Of a stretch of 64,000 nucleotides of DNA, positions 25,598 to 34,386 are shown piece by piece. The stretch lies in the NCBI RefSeq assembly GCF_027921845.1, contig NZ_BSEN01000015.1, positions 568,636-632,635 on the forward strand, written 5' to 3'. The stretch comes from Leifsonia poae (GTDB taxonomy: Bacteria > Actinomycetota > Actinomycetes > Actinomycetales > Microbacteriaceae). The position numbers and the translations under genes were made by a program. Under the pieces are notes generated by a model that was given only the letters and a program-made list of their open reading frames with translations, made no database searches and was not told where the DNA came from. The stretch's first letter is position 1. Every line of letters starts with the position of its first letter.

Positions 25598-25744
25598 ACA
25601 GAATGACGGCGCGTCGTTGACAATTCGGAGGCGGAAATGAGGTTTCCACGAATATGATCCGAATATCGCAGAGCTGATGCTTCTGCGGGGCTGGGGACCC
25701 GGACCAACGTATTGTTGACCTGCAGGAAAGAAGGAGTTGCCCTC

Positions 25745-26404
25745 GTGCCCATCAATGACCTCGTAGCCGGTCAGAACCAGACAGGTGCGCCGCTCGTCCG
25801 CACGGAGCCGATCCAGGAGCGCAGTGCCGCCCGCATCGACGCGCTGCTCGACGCCGCGGCCGAAGTCGTCGACGAGATCGGTTTCGACCGACTCACGACG
25901 GCCATGGTCGCCGAACGCGCCGGCGCGTCGATCGGTACCGTGTACCGCTACTTCCCGGATCGCATCGTGCTGCTCCAGGCGCTGCGCGACCGGGCGGTGC
26001 AGCGCTATCGGGGCGCCGTCGTCGACGCGATCCGCGACGCCGAGCCCGAGCACTGGTGGAACGCGGTCGAATGCGCGATCGACGCTTTCGTGCTGATGTT
26101 CCGCACCGAGCCCGGTTTCCGCATCATCCGGTTCACCGACGCCGAGCGCTCGGGATTGCCCGGCGAGACCGTCGACGATGATGACGACTTCTTCGCCCAC
26201 CGCTTCGCCGAGATCCTGTCCGACGAGTTCGGTCTGCCGGCCGGAGACGAGCTGAAGTTCCGGCTCGAGATCGTCGTCGAGATCTCGGACTCGCTGATCA
26301 ACCGCGCGTTCCTCGTCGATCCGGATGGCGACGAGCGGTTCATCGCCGAGGCGCGCGTCGTGGCCCGCGAGTACCTCGCGAAGCGCTACGGCGACGGCGA
26401 GTAG
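25745..26404 (+). CDS. TetR family transcriptional regulator
   Basis: A 219-residue regulator with N-terminal helix-turn-helix ALLDAAAEVVDEIGFDRLTTAMVAERAGASIGTVYRYFPDR and a divergent ligand domain with an acidic run (ETVDDDDDFF). GTG 25745 has AAGGAG 8 nt upstream; a longer ATG is less likely. The obvious candidate target is its own divergent region with the App1 gene, which holds a perfect palindrome. Confidence 0.92.
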   Translation: MPINDLVAGQNQTGAPLVRTEPIQERSAARIDALLDAAAEVVDEIGFDRLTTAMVAERAGASIGTVYRYFPDRIVLLQALRDRAVQRYRGAVVDAIRDAEPEHWWNAVECAIDAFVLMFRTEPGFRIIRFTDAERSGLPGETVDDDDDFFAHRFAEILSDEFGLPAGDELKFRLEIVVEISDSLINRAFLVDPDGDERFIAEARVVAREYLAKRYGDGE

Positions 26405-26893
26405 CGCGTCACCGCTGCGGTCGCGGTCTGCGCCCGCTGAAGGCTCGGCACGAGTCAGGCTCGCCCGCTGACGTGATCGGCACAGGCTGACCGGCCACGT
26501 GCGTACTCCGAGCGCCTGCCAATGCGCACGCGCCCGGTGCTCGGCGTGCGCTGGTGGCCGGCTCCGTGTAACGGCGTAAGAGCGTGCGCGCTCCGCCGGA
26601 TCCGGCAGTCGATCCCGACCGAGCCGAGGACGGCGGCACCTGGTGCGCTCACACGCCGCTCCAGCCTGGGATCGGGCTGGGAATGTCGGTGGGCGATGGC
26701 ATGTTGGCATCCGATACGGCCCGCACGACGAACACAGTAGACACTCCTGCCGACAGCGAAAGGGGCAACGGATGGCCTGCACCCGCGTTGCCACAAATCG
26801 TCTCAATGCTTTGCCAAACCCCCGGAATGGTGTTTGGGTGGAAGGACAGGCCTGTGTTGATCCGATGCACACTTCGAGGAATGAGCCGCACAC
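26405..26893. other. Non-coding stretch before the osmoprotectant ABC operon
   Basis: About 490 nt without a convincing gene: the open frames here have poor codon bias and no ribosome sites. Visible elements are a 12-bp palindrome GCCGGATCCGGC (26595-26606) and inverted arms CCAAAC (26814-26819) and GTTTGG (26832-26837) about 60 nt before the ABC gene. No clear promoter was recognised, yet the osmoprotectant operon must start here. Confidence 0.5.
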
Positions 26894-27775
26894 ATGATCG
26901 AGTTCCGCTCGGTAACGAAGCAGTTTCCCGACGGCACCGTTGCGGTCAAAGACTTCTCGCTGGTCATCCCCTCCCGCACCATCACGGTGCTCGTCGGTTC
27001 GTCCGGTAGCGGCAAGACGACCATCCTGCGCATGATCAACCGGATGGTCGACCCGACCAGTGGATCCGTCGAGATCGACGGCGAAGACGTCATGACGCTC
27101 AAGCCGGTCCCGCTGCGGCGCAGCATCGGTTACGTGATGCAGAACTCCGGGCTGCTGCCGCACCGCAAGGTCGTGGACAACATCGCGACCGTTCCGCTGC
27201 TGCGCGGCGTGAAGAAGAAGGACGCCAGGGAGCGCGCGCTGGAGCTGATGGACGACGTCGGTCTCGAGCGGTCGCTCGCCGACAAGTACCCGAGCCAGCT
27301 CTCCGGCGGGCAGCAGCAGCGCGTCGGAGTGGCCCGCGGCCTCGCGGTCGACCCGAACATCCTGCTCATGGACGAGCCGTTCGGCGCCGTCGACCCGATC
27401 GTCCGCGACGAGCTCCAGAACGAGCTCCTCCGGCTGCAGCGCGACCTCGACAAGACGGTGGTGTTCGTGACGCACGACATCGACGAGGCTTTTCGCCTCG
27501 GAGAGCAGGTCGTGATCTTCCGCAAGGGCGGGATCGTCGCGCAGAAGGGCACGCCGTCCGAGATCCTGGCGAATCCCGCCGACGACTTCGTCGCCTCGTT
27601 CGTCGGGGCCGACCGCGGCAAGCGCGCGCTGCACATCGAGAAGACCCCGGCCGGCGACGTGCTGGTCGACAGTGAAGGGCGACCGGCCGGAGTGCTCTCC
27701 GGCGCGCCCGCTGAGGCAAAGGCTGCGACCGTCTCGGTCGTGGGTGCTCCGGCGCAGGGTGAGGAAGCGTCGTGA
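26894..27775 (+). CDS. Osmoprotectant (glycine betaine/choline) ABC transporter ATPase
   Basis: A 293-residue ABC ATPase of the ProV/OpuCA group: Walker A GSSGSGKTT at 35-43, Q-loop YVMQNSGLLPH, signature LSGGQQQR, Walker B ILLMDEPFGAVDP, H-loop VTHD. After the ATPase comes a short C-terminal extension (about 60 residues) rather than the tandem CBS domains that sense ionic strength in many relatives, so gating by CBS is probably absent. It is first of four genes and overlaps the next permease by 4 nt. Confidence 0.93.
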   Translation: MIEFRSVTKQFPDGTVAVKDFSLVIPSRTITVLVGSSGSGKTTILRMINRMVDPTSGSVEIDGEDVMTLKPVPLRRSIGYVMQNSGLLPHRKVVDNIATVPLLRGVKKKDARERALELMDDVGLERSLADKYPSQLSGGQQQRVGVARGLAVDPNILLMDEPFGAVDPIVRDELQNELLRLQRDLDKTVVFVTHDIDEAFRLGEQVVIFRKGGIVAQKGTPSEILANPADDFVASFVGADRGKRALHIEKTPAGDVLVDSEGRPAGVLSGAPAEAKAATVSVVGAPAQGEEAS

Positions 27776-28461
27776 GCTGGCTGTGGTCGAACTTCGGCCT
27801 GGTCTGGGACCTCACGGTCGCTCACGTCATCCTGAGCGTCCTTCCGATCCTCATCGGGTTCGTCGTCTCCATCCCGATCGGCTGGGTCGCGAACCGCTAT
27901 CACGCGAGCCGGGGAACGGTGCTGACGGTGTGCGGCATCCTGTACGCCATCCCGTCGTTGCCGCTGTTCGTGTCCATGCCCGCGTTGATCGGAACGCAGA
28001 TCCTCAATCCGATCAACGTGATCATCGCGCTCAGCATCTACGCGCTCGCCCTCATGGTGCGCAGCACGGCCGACGCACTCGCCTCCGTCTCCGGCGACGT
28101 TCTCCAGTCGGCGACGGCGGTCGGGTTCTCGACTTGGAAGCGGTTCTGGACGGTCGAGCTCCCGCTCTCCGGACCTGTGCTCCTGGCCGGCCTCCGCGTG
28201 GTGTCGGTGAGCACGGTCAGTCTCGTGAGCATCGGTTCCCTGATCGGCGTGAGCAGCCTCGGAAACCTGTTCACCGACGGCATTCAGCGCAACTTCCCCG
28301 ACGAAGTGATCATCGGCATCGTGGCGATCATGATCATCGCGCTCGTGTTCGACACGATCCTGGTGCTTTTCGGGCGGCTGCTGATGCCCTGGACGCTCGT
28401 CGACCGCCGCAGCAAGCGGGCATCGCGACGCGCGGCACTGACGGCGGTGACTGAAGCATGA
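27772..28461 (+). CDS. Osmoprotectant ABC transporter permease (OpuCB type)
   Basis: A 229-residue permease with about six helices and conserved segments LPILIGFVVSIPIGWVANRY, TVCGILYAIPSLPLFVSMP and the coupling region GDVLQSATAVGFSTWKRFWTVELPL. It starts with GTG overlapping the ATPase stop and ends overlapping the second permease (ATGA), so stoichiometric co-translation is expected. Confidence 0.93.
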   Translation: MSWLWSNFGLVWDLTVAHVILSVLPILIGFVVSIPIGWVANRYHASRGTVLTVCGILYAIPSLPLFVSMPALIGTQILNPINVIIALSIYALALMVRSTADALASVSGDVLQSATAVGFSTWKRFWTVELPLSGPVLLAGLRVVSVSTVSLVSIGSLIGVSSLGNLFTDGIQRNFPDEVIIGIVAIMIIALVFDTILVLFGRLLMPWTLVDRRSKRASRRAALTAVTEA

Positions 28462-29222
28462 CCGACATCCTCTCGGCGTTCGCCTGGCTCTTCGACCCCG
28501 TCAACTGGTCGGGGGAGGACGGCATCCCGAACCGCCTCGCACAGCACATCGGGTACTCGGCGCTCACCCTCGTCATCGCGGCGATCATCGCCATCCCGAT
28601 CGGACTCGCGATCGGGCACACGCGGCGCTTCCGCGGCCTCGCGGTCGGCCTCTCGGGCGCTCTGCGCGCCATCCCGACGCTGGGCCTGGTCGTGCTGCTG
28701 GCGCTCTCCCTCTCGAGCGTCAGCCTGACGATCATCCCCGCACTCATCGCGTTGACGATCCTCGCCATCCCGCCGGTGCTCGCCGGCGCCTACGCCGGTG
28801 TCGAATCGGTCGATCCGCGCACCGTCGACGCCGCCCGCGCGATGGGCATGACGGAGTTCCAGATCCTGCGCAAGGTCGAGCTGCCGCTCGGGCTGCCGCT
28901 GCTGATCGGCGGACTCCGGTCGGCCGCACTGCAGGTGATCGCGACGTGGACCGTCGCGGCGATCCTGTCGGTCGGAGGGCTCGGACGATACCTGTTCGAC
29001 GGCCTCCCGGTGCGCCGCTACGACGAGATGCTCGGCGGCTCGATCCTCGTGGTCGCGCTCGCTCTCGTCGTCGACGGGCTCTTCGCCCTGACGCAACGAC
29101 TCGTCGTCCCGCGCGGCGTCACCGCCGGCAAGGTCGCCGACGTGCGCACCAGAGACACCGGACGCTCTGTCGGAACGGCCCGCGTGTCCTCGGATCCGGC
29201 CGTCAGCCCGGAGGCCCCCTGA
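28458..29222 (+). CDS. Osmoprotectant ABC transporter permease (OpuCD type)
   Basis: A 254-residue second permease of the betaine/choline importer, with HIGYSALTLVIAAIIAIPIGLAIGH, GALRAIPTLGLVVLLAL, IPPVLAGAYAGVESVDPRTVDAARAMGMTE and LFALTQRLVVPRG, standard for the family. It pairs with the preceding permease as a heterodimer and is followed by the binding-protein gene after 59 nt. Confidence 0.93.
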   Translation: MTDILSAFAWLFDPVNWSGEDGIPNRLAQHIGYSALTLVIAAIIAIPIGLAIGHTRRFRGLAVGLSGALRAIPTLGLVVLLALSLSSVSLTIIPALIALTILAIPPVLAGAYAGVESVDPRTVDAARAMGMTEFQILRKVELPLGLPLLIGGLRSAALQVIATWTVAAILSVGGLGRYLFDGLPVRRYDEMLGGSILVVALALVVDGLFALTQRLVVPRGVTAGKVADVRTRDTGRSVGTARVSSDPAVSPEAP

Positions 29223-29281
29223 ACGTTCCCGACCCACCCAGCACCACTGACACCACTGCACCCACGAAAGAGAGAAATCAC

Positions 29282-30208
29282 ATGTTCGCACACAAGAGAG
29301 GCCGCATCGCGGCCGGCGTGATCGCGGCGGGAGCCCTGCTGGCTCTCAGCGCGTGCTCGTCCGGCGGCGGCGCGCTGAGCGGCGACACCGCCTCGTCCGC
29401 GCCCGACACCATCACGGTCGGCTCGGCCGCGTTCCCCGAGAACGAGATCCTGATGCAGATCTACGCACAGGCGCTCGAGTCCAAGGGCGTGAAGGTCACC
29501 ACCAAGCCGAACATCGGCCAGCGCGACGTCTACCTCGCCGCGCTCAAGGACGGCTCGATCGACCTGGTCCCCGAGTACAGCGGCAACCTGCTGCAGTACT
29601 ACTCGAAGGACAGCACGGCGACCTCCAGCGACGACGTCTTCGCCGCGCTGAACGACGCCCTTCCCAGCGGGTTCGAGGTCCTCGATCAGTCGCAGGCCCA
29701 GGACGCCGACTCGTACAACGTCACCAAGGAGTTCTCGGACAAGTACGGCGTCACCAGCCTGGCCGATCTGTCCAAGGTGACGATCCCGCTGGTCGTCGGC
29801 GCGAACCCCGAGTTCGCCACGCGTCCGTACGGCATCCCGGGACTCAAGAGCGCGTACGGCGTGACCGCGACGCTCAAGAAGATCAGCGACAGCGGTGGCC
29901 CGCTGACCGTCGCCGCCCTGAAGAACGGCGACGTCCAGCTCGCGGACATCTACACGACCACGCCCGCGATCAAGGAAAACAACTTCGTGACCCTCAAGGA
30001 CCCGAAGAGCCTGATCGCCGCGCAGAACGTGGTGCCGCTGATCAACAGCAAGAAGGCCTCGAACACTGTCAAGGACGTCCTGAACCAGGTCTCCAAGGCG
30101 CTGACCACCGAGGACCTCATCACGCTGAACAGCGAGAACCAGGGCGCGTCGAAGACACAGCCCGACGCGCTCGCCAAGGAGTGGCTGGCGAGCCACCCGA
30201 TCAAGTAG
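29282..30208 (+). CDS. Osmoprotectant-binding lipoprotein (OpuCC/ProX type)
   Basis: A 308-residue extracellular binding protein with signal peptide and lipobox LSAC (Cys about 25), then ITVGSAAFPENEILMQIYAQALESKGVKV, LKDGSIDLVPEYSGNLLQYY and DVQLADIYTTTPAI, typical of quaternary-amine-binding proteins. It captures glycine betaine, choline or carnitine for import under osmotic stress; which one cannot be told. AAAGAGAGA precedes the ATG. It overlaps the convergent DedA gene by 8 bp. Confidence 0.93.
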   Translation: MFAHKRGRIAAGVIAAGALLALSACSSGGGALSGDTASSAPDTITVGSAAFPENEILMQIYAQALESKGVKVTTKPNIGQRDVYLAALKDGSIDLVPEYSGNLLQYYSKDSTATSSDDVFAALNDALPSGFEVLDQSQAQDADSYNVTKEFSDKYGVTSLADLSKVTIPLVVGANPEFATRPYGIPGLKSAYGVTATLKKISDSGGPLTVAALKNGDVQLADIYTTTPAIKENNFVTLKDPKSLIAAQNVVPLINSKKASNTVKDVLNQVSKALTTEDLITLNSENQGASKTQPDALAKEWLASHPIK

Positions 30209-30893
30209 GCGGGGCTTCGGTCTCAGGTGCGTGCGGCGGCTCGGGTGACCGGGCCGCCGCATCCATGTGCCGGGCCTCCCGCTTCTGAAGCACCTTCTTC
30301 ACCACGATCGCCAGAAGGATGAAGAGGGCGATGACCGCGACGAAGACGTAGCCGGCCCAGTGCAGTTCGCGCGAGAGCTCGCGGTAGCTTCCCGCGGCCG
30401 CCGAACCGACGGAGACGTACGCGAACGCCCAGATCACGCACGCCGGAATCGTCCAACGCATGAAGGTGCGGTACCGCATCGGGCTCATTCCGACCGTCAG
30501 CGGGATCAGCGAGTGCAGCACGGGCAGAAAGCGCGACAGGAACACCGCGATGCCGCCTCGCTTCGCGAGGTACGCCTCCGCGCGGTCCCAGTTGTTCTGG
30601 CCGATGCGACGACCCAGGCCGCTCGCCCGGATCTTGGGGCCGAAGAACCGGCCGAGCGCGAAGCCGATGCTCTCCCCGCAGAGCGCGCCGACGATGACGA
30701 CGATCACGAGGGCGATGTACTCGACCGGATTGCCGACCGCCGTGCTCGCGACGAGCACGATCGTATCGCCGGGCACGACGAGCCCCACGAGGATCGACGT
30801 CTCGAGCAGCATCCCGAGGCCGGCGATGGCCGTGCGCAGAACGGGATCCACGCTCTGCACCAGGTCGAGGATCCAGGTGAGCGCGTCGTTCAC
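30201..30893 (-). CDS. DedA/SNARE-associated family membrane protein
   Basis: A 230-residue membrane protein with the family motif FLSRFLPVLHSLIPLTVGMSPMRYRTF, plus VVPGDTIVLVAS and GALCGESIGFALGRFFG. DedA proteins act as undecaprenyl-phosphate or phospholipid flippases, or in proton-motive-force upkeep. GTG 30893 overlaps the stop of the upstream TetR gene (GTGA), which both fixes the start and puts the gene in that regulator's operon. Confidence 0.92.
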   Translation of the reverse strand: MNDALTWILDLVQSVDPVLRTAIAGLGMLLETSILVGLVVPGDTIVLVASTAVGNPVEYIALVIVVIVGALCGESIGFALGRFFGPKIRASGLGRRIGQNNWDRAEAYLAKRGGIAVFLSRFLPVLHSLIPLTVGMSPMRYRTFMRWTIPACVIWAFAYVSVGSAAAGSYRELSRELHWAGYVFVAVIALFILLAIVVKKVLQKREARHMDAAARSPEPPHAPETEAPPT

Positions 30894-31483
30894 CGGCGGT
30901 CCCCGGTGCGCTGAACGAGGTCCCAGAAGGCGGAGAGGGCGTCGGCCATGTCGGCCTCGCTGTCCAGCATCCACTGCACCTGCATGCCGTCGGCGACCGC
31001 GATGCCGAGCCTGGCGACCTGCAGCGCATCCAGTGCGGGATCGATCCGTCCGGCCTGCTGTTCTGCGCGCACGTGCTTCTCGAGCTGACCGATGAACGTG
31101 CGATAGCGCTCGACGAAGTAGTCGTGGCCCGGGTGATCGTCGTCGGCGGCTTCCGCCGAGATCGTGGCGTAGAGCTGCACGAGGCCGGGGACCTCGGCAT
31201 TGTGCCGCACGGCACCCACCAGGGCGCCGAACGCGTCGAAGTCGCCGGCATCCGGATCGGTACCCGTCACATCCACCTCGTCGCGCTTGCGCAGCACCTC
31301 GGCGAAGAGTTCCTCCTTGGAGGAGAAGTGATGCAACAGTCCCGCCTGGCTGAGCCCGACGGACTCGGCGATCTCGCGCAGAGATGCGCGGCGATACCCC
31401 TTCTGGGCGAACACCTCCAGCGCGGTCGTGAGGATCTCCTCCCGTTTGGCGATCCCCTTGGCGTACGACCCCTTCTTCGGCAT
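30890..31483 (-). CDS. TetR family transcriptional regulator
   Basis: A 197-residue regulator with basic N-terminus and helix-turn-helix ILTTALEVFAQKGYRRASLREIAESVGLSQAGLLHHFSSKEELF. The ligand domain is not diagnostic. It is co-transcribed with, and probably controls, the DedA gene that overlaps its stop. TAGCAT ends 7 nt before the ATG, suggesting a leaderless message. Confidence 0.92.
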   Translation of the reverse strand: MPKKGSYAKGIAKREEILTTALEVFAQKGYRRASLREIAESVGLSQAGLLHHFSSKEELFAEVLRKRDEVDVTGTDPDAGDFDAFGALVGAVRHNAEVPGLVQLYATISAEAADDDHPGHDYFVERYRTFIGQLEKHVRAEQQAGRIDPALDALQVARLGIAVADGMQVQWMLDSEADMADALSAFWDLVQRTGDRR

Positions 31484-31549
31484 GGTGGAAATGCTACTGT
31501 GCGCGGGCTGGGCGTCGCCTCACACCCCGCTGGCCGGCGCCCGGATCGC

Positions 31550-32494
31550 TCAGCTCGTCAGCACCAGGATGGGCGGCACGAGCACGAGCGCGGCGCAGAT
31601 GACGACCACGAAGGCGCGCGCGGCCGGGCTGATCGGCGCCGGCGGGTCGAGAAGTCGCGCCTCGCGGGACACGAGCGCCGTGCGTCGCTCGGCCGGTGTG
31701 CGACTGTCTTTCGGGGCGCCGAGGACGGCGCCGGCGCTTCCCGTCGCGTCGACGAGCTCGATCGCCTCCGCCAGCACCGTGTCTCCTGACACACGTCGTG
31801 CCTGGTCGTCCGCCAGCATCTCGACGAGCAGAGCGACGGCATCCTGCGCGCGGGTCGCGATCGGGAACCACGGGAGAGCCCGCTTCCACGACCGGAACGC
31901 GTCGAGCAGCAGGTGGTGCTTCTGTCTCAGATGCGCACGCTCGTGCGCGATGACGGCCTCCAGCTGCTCGGGAGTGAGCAGTTCGATCATCCCCTCGGAG
32001 AGCACGGTGATGCTGCGTGCTCCCGGAAGGCAGTAGGCGGCAGGGGCGGGATGGTCGATCACCCGCGTCGACGGCGTGTCGGGAAGCGGGGAGCTCAGCA
32101 GGCCGAGGAGCTCCCGGTGTCGATGCCGCTGGCGGCGGCTGCGCACCGATGTGAGCGCGAGATTGAGGATCAGGTGCACGGCGAGCAGCACGGCCGCGCT
32201 CAGCGCGAAGGTGTTCAGCAGGGATGCCTGCGGCGGGAGAGGGCCGCTGAGGATCGAACCGAAGGCGCTGGCGATCCGGCTCCAGAGGTCGTCGCCGAAC
32301 GGCTGGAGGCCGAAGAGCAGCAGAGAGCCGATCATCGAGATGCCACCGGCGAGGGCGATCGACTGCCAGAGGGCGAGTGCCAGCACGGGAGCCCTGGCGG
32401 GCCAGGATGCACGCGCCAGCAGCGCGGGGACCGGCCAGGCCAGCGCGACGGCGAGCACGCCGAGCGCGAGCGCGATGTCGTTGACGGGCGTCAC
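31550..32494 (-). CDS. M56 (BlaR1/MecR1-like) membrane metalloprotease
   Basis: A 314-residue peptidase with four or five membrane helices and the zinc motif HERAH (184-188) with a likely third ligand in EMLADD (Glu225). Unlike BlaR1 it lacks the extracellular penicillin-binding sensor, as do most actinobacterial M56 proteins. In this family the protease cleaves or inactivates the BlaI-type repressor encoded next to it. GTG start; it follows the BlaI gene by 6 nt, so the two form an operon divergent from cydABDC. Confidence 0.9.
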   Translation of the reverse strand: MTPVNDIALALGVLAVALAWPVPALLARASWPARAPVLALALWQSIALAGGISMIGSLLLFGLQPFGDDLWSRIASAFGSILSGPLPPQASLLNTFALSAAVLLAVHLILNLALTSVRSRRQRHRHRELLGLLSSPLPDTPSTRVIDHPAPAAYCLPGARSITVLSEGMIELLTPEQLEAVIAHERAHLRQKHHLLLDAFRSWKRALPWFPIATRAQDAVALLVEMLADDQARRVSGDTVLAEAIELVDATGSAGAVLGAPKDSRTPAERRTALVSREARLLDPPAPISPAARAFVVVICAALVLVPPILVLTS

Positions 32495-32500
32495 CGGACG

Positions 32501-32869
32501 CTACTGCGAGCGCGTGGAGAGGAGGCGCCGGAGGGTCTCGGCTTCGGACTCGTCGACGGAGCCGACGAAGTGGGCGAGGGCCGCCGTGCGGTCGGACGAG
32601 CTCTCGAGGACCTCGTGCATGAGATCGGCGACATGGCTCGCGCGGGAGAGCGCGGCGAAGTAGAGGTGCGGACGGGTACCGCGGTCGCGCTCGACGAAGC
32701 CCTTGGTCTCGAGACGGGACAGCACGGTGAGCACCGTCGTGAGCGCCGGTCCCTTGCCGTCACCCCGGGATGAAGCTAGCTTGTCGCGTAGTTCGTTGGC
32801 GGAGACAGGGGTGCCGCTGTTCCACAGAGTATCCATCACTGCTCGTTCGAGTTCTCCGAGATTCGCCAC
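32501..32869 (-). CDS. BlaI/MecI family transcriptional repressor
   Basis: A 122-residue winged-helix repressor (LGELERAVMDTLWNSGTPVSANELRDKL; PALTTVLTVLSRLETKGFVERDRGTRPHLYFAALSRASHVADLM). Family members bind TACA-type dyads as dimers and are inactivated by proteolysis within the C-terminal helices. Two TTCTACAC dyads stand in the divergent region with cydA, one overlapping its own promoter. In Mycobacterium a BlaI protein is known to control respiratory genes, which supports control of cytochrome bd here. GTG 32869 lies 6 nt after TACCCT. Confidence 0.94.
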   Translation of the reverse strand: MANLGELERAVMDTLWNSGTPVSANELRDKLASSRGDGKGPALTTVLTVLSRLETKGFVERDRGTRPHLYFAALSRASHVADLMHEVLESSSDRTAALAHFVGSVDESEAETLRRLLSTRSQ

Positions 32870-32875
32870 GGTTCT

Positions 32876-32881
32876 AGGGTA
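32876..32881 (-). promoter_or_regulatory. Putative leaderless -10 of blaI
   Basis: TACCCT on the minus strand ends 6 nt before GTG 32869. With a 17-bp spacer the -35 region would be 32899-32904, touching operator 1 (32902-32918), so bound BlaI should block its own promoter. Confidence 0.5.
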
Positions 32882-32889
32882 GCGCGGCC

Positions 32890-32919
32890 TTGCTGAGAAT
32901 GTTCTACACTGAGTAGAAA
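32890..32919 (+). promoter_or_regulatory. Putative cydABDC promoter
   Basis: TTGCTG (32890-32895), an 18-bp spacer and TAGAAA (32914-32919). The -10 lies inside operator 1 and the predicted transcription start near 32926 lies inside operator 2, the usual geometry for direct repression. Confidence 0.5.
32902..32918. promoter_or_regulatory. BlaI-type operator 1
   Basis: TTCTACACTGAGTAGAA is a 17-bp imperfect dyad (TTCTAC/GTAGAA outer arms) with the TCTACA core expected of BlaI/MecI sites. It overlaps both the cydA -10 and the blaI -35 region. Confidence 0.75.
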
Positions 32920-32923
32920 TGTG

Positions 32924-32940
32924 TTCTACACGGTGTAGAA
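32924..32940. promoter_or_regulatory. BlaI-type operator 2
   Basis: TTCTACACGGTGTAGAA is a perfect 8-bp-arm dyad around a central G. Its start is 22 bp after that of operator 1, about two helical turns, so two dimers could bind the same face cooperatively. Confidence 0.8.
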
Positions 32941-32964
32941 ACCATGGGGATTGGTGGAGTTGCT

Positions 32965-34377
32965 GTGAACGAATGGTTAGATCCGCTGCTGCTCTCGCGG
33001 TGGCAGTTCGGATTGACGACGATCTACCACTTTCTGTTCGTCCCGATCACGATCGGGGTCGTGACCGTCGTCGCCATCTTCCAGACGGCGTGGTACCGCA
33101 CGGGCAAGGTGCACTATCTGCAGCTCACCCACTTCTTCGGCAAGATCTTCCTGATCAACTTCGCCATGGGCGTCGTCACCGGCATCGTGCAGGAGTTCCA
33201 GTTCGGCATGAACTGGTCCAACTACTCGCGCTTCGTCGGCGACGTCTTCGGCGCCCCGCTCGCCCTCGAGGGTCTGCTCGCCTTCTTCCTGGAGGCGACC
33301 TTCATCGGCCTGTGGATCTTCGGCTGGGACAAACTCCCACGAGGGCTCCATCTCGCCACCATCTGGCTCACCGCGGCCGGCAGCATCCTCTCGGCGTACT
33401 TCATCATCGCCGCGAACGCATTCATGCAGAACCCTGTCGGCTACACGCTCAACGAGGGGCGGGGCCGTGCCGAGCTGACCGACATCTGGGCCGTGCTCAC
33501 GAACAAGGTGGCACTGGCCGCGTTCCCGCACACGATCTTCGCGTGCTTCATGGTGTCGGCGGGACTGATCATCTCGGTGGCCGCGTGGCATCTCGCGCGT
33601 AAGCAGAACATCGAGACGATGCGTCCGGCGCTCAAGTTCGGCCTGTGGACGATGGTCGGCGCCGGTGCGCTCACCGTGCTGAGCGGCGACCAGCTCGGAC
33701 TCGCCATGGTGCAGACCCAGCCGATGAAGATGGCCGCGGCAGAGGCTCTCTACAAGACATCAACCGGCGCCGATGCATCGTTCTCGATCTTCACGCTGGG
33801 CACGCCGGACGGAGTGCACGAACTGTTCTCCATCCGCATCCCGTACCTGCTGTCGTTCCTGTCGACGCACACGCTCGACGGCACGGTCGAAGGCATCAAC
33901 GACCTCCAGGCGCACTACGTGCAGATCTATGGCCCCGGTGACTACACGCCCATCATCTGGGTCACCTACTGGGCGTTCCGCTGGATGATCGGACTCGGCG
34001 CGCTCCACGTGCTCATCGCCGTCGTCGGTCTGTGGATCACCAGGAAGGGCCGCATGCCGCAGCGGGTCTGGGTGTGGAAGGTCGCGATCTGGGCGTTCCC
34101 GCTCTCACTGCTGGCGATGACCGTCGGCTGGATCTTCACCGAGATGGGCAGACAACCGTGGATCGTCTTCAGCCTCATGAAGACGGCCGACGGCGTCTCG
34201 CCGAACGTCACCGGGCTCACCGTGCTCATCTCGCTCGTGGCGTTCACGGCGATCTACGGAGTGCTCGCGGTGGTCGAGTTCCTGCTCATCAAACGTGCGG
34301 CCCAGAAGGGCCCGGCCCCCGTCGAGGATCACCTCGACGAAGAGGGAAAACACGTCCCGGTCGCGACGGTCTACTAG
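32965..34377 (+). CDS. cydA: Cytochrome bd oxidase subunit I
   Basis: A 470-residue quinol oxidase subunit carrying hemes b558, b595 and d. Visible marks are the N-terminal LLSRWQFGLTTIYHFLFVPITIG, with a heme-ligand His, GIVQEFQFGMNWSNYSRFVGDVFGAPLALEGLLAFFLE, and the invariant GRQPWIVF. GTG 32965 has GGAG 5 nt upstream and gives the family N-terminus; ATG 32944 would add seven residues. It is first gene of cydABDC. The enzyme gives high-affinity, low-proton-pumping respiration under low oxygen, nitric oxide or stress. Confidence 0.96.
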   Translation: MNEWLDPLLLSRWQFGLTTIYHFLFVPITIGVVTVVAIFQTAWYRTGKVHYLQLTHFFGKIFLINFAMGVVTGIVQEFQFGMNWSNYSRFVGDVFGAPLALEGLLAFFLEATFIGLWIFGWDKLPRGLHLATIWLTAAGSILSAYFIIAANAFMQNPVGYTLNEGRGRAELTDIWAVLTNKVALAAFPHTIFACFMVSAGLIISVAAWHLARKQNIETMRPALKFGLWTMVGAGALTVLSGDQLGLAMVQTQPMKMAAAEALYKTSTGADASFSIFTLGTPDGVHELFSIRIPYLLSFLSTHTLDGTVEGINDLQAHYVQIYGPGDYTPIIWVTYWAFRWMIGLGALHVLIAVVGLWITRKGRMPQRVWVWKVAIWAFPLSLLAMTVGWIFTEMGRQPWIVFSLMKTADGVSPNVTGLTVLISLVAFTAIYGVLAVVEFLLIKRAAQKGPAPVEDHLDEEGKHVPVATVY

Positions 34378-34386
34378 GAGACACTG

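Noticed and set aside
26584-27009. Open frames of 84 and 141 codons in the gap before the osmoprotectant operon
   Set aside because: Atypical codon use, no ribosome sites, and the longer frame overlaps the ABC ATPase gene in another frame.
30223-31251. 342-codon minus-strand frame spanning DedA and TetR
   Set aside because: Same strand but a different frame from both genes and no similarity to either family.
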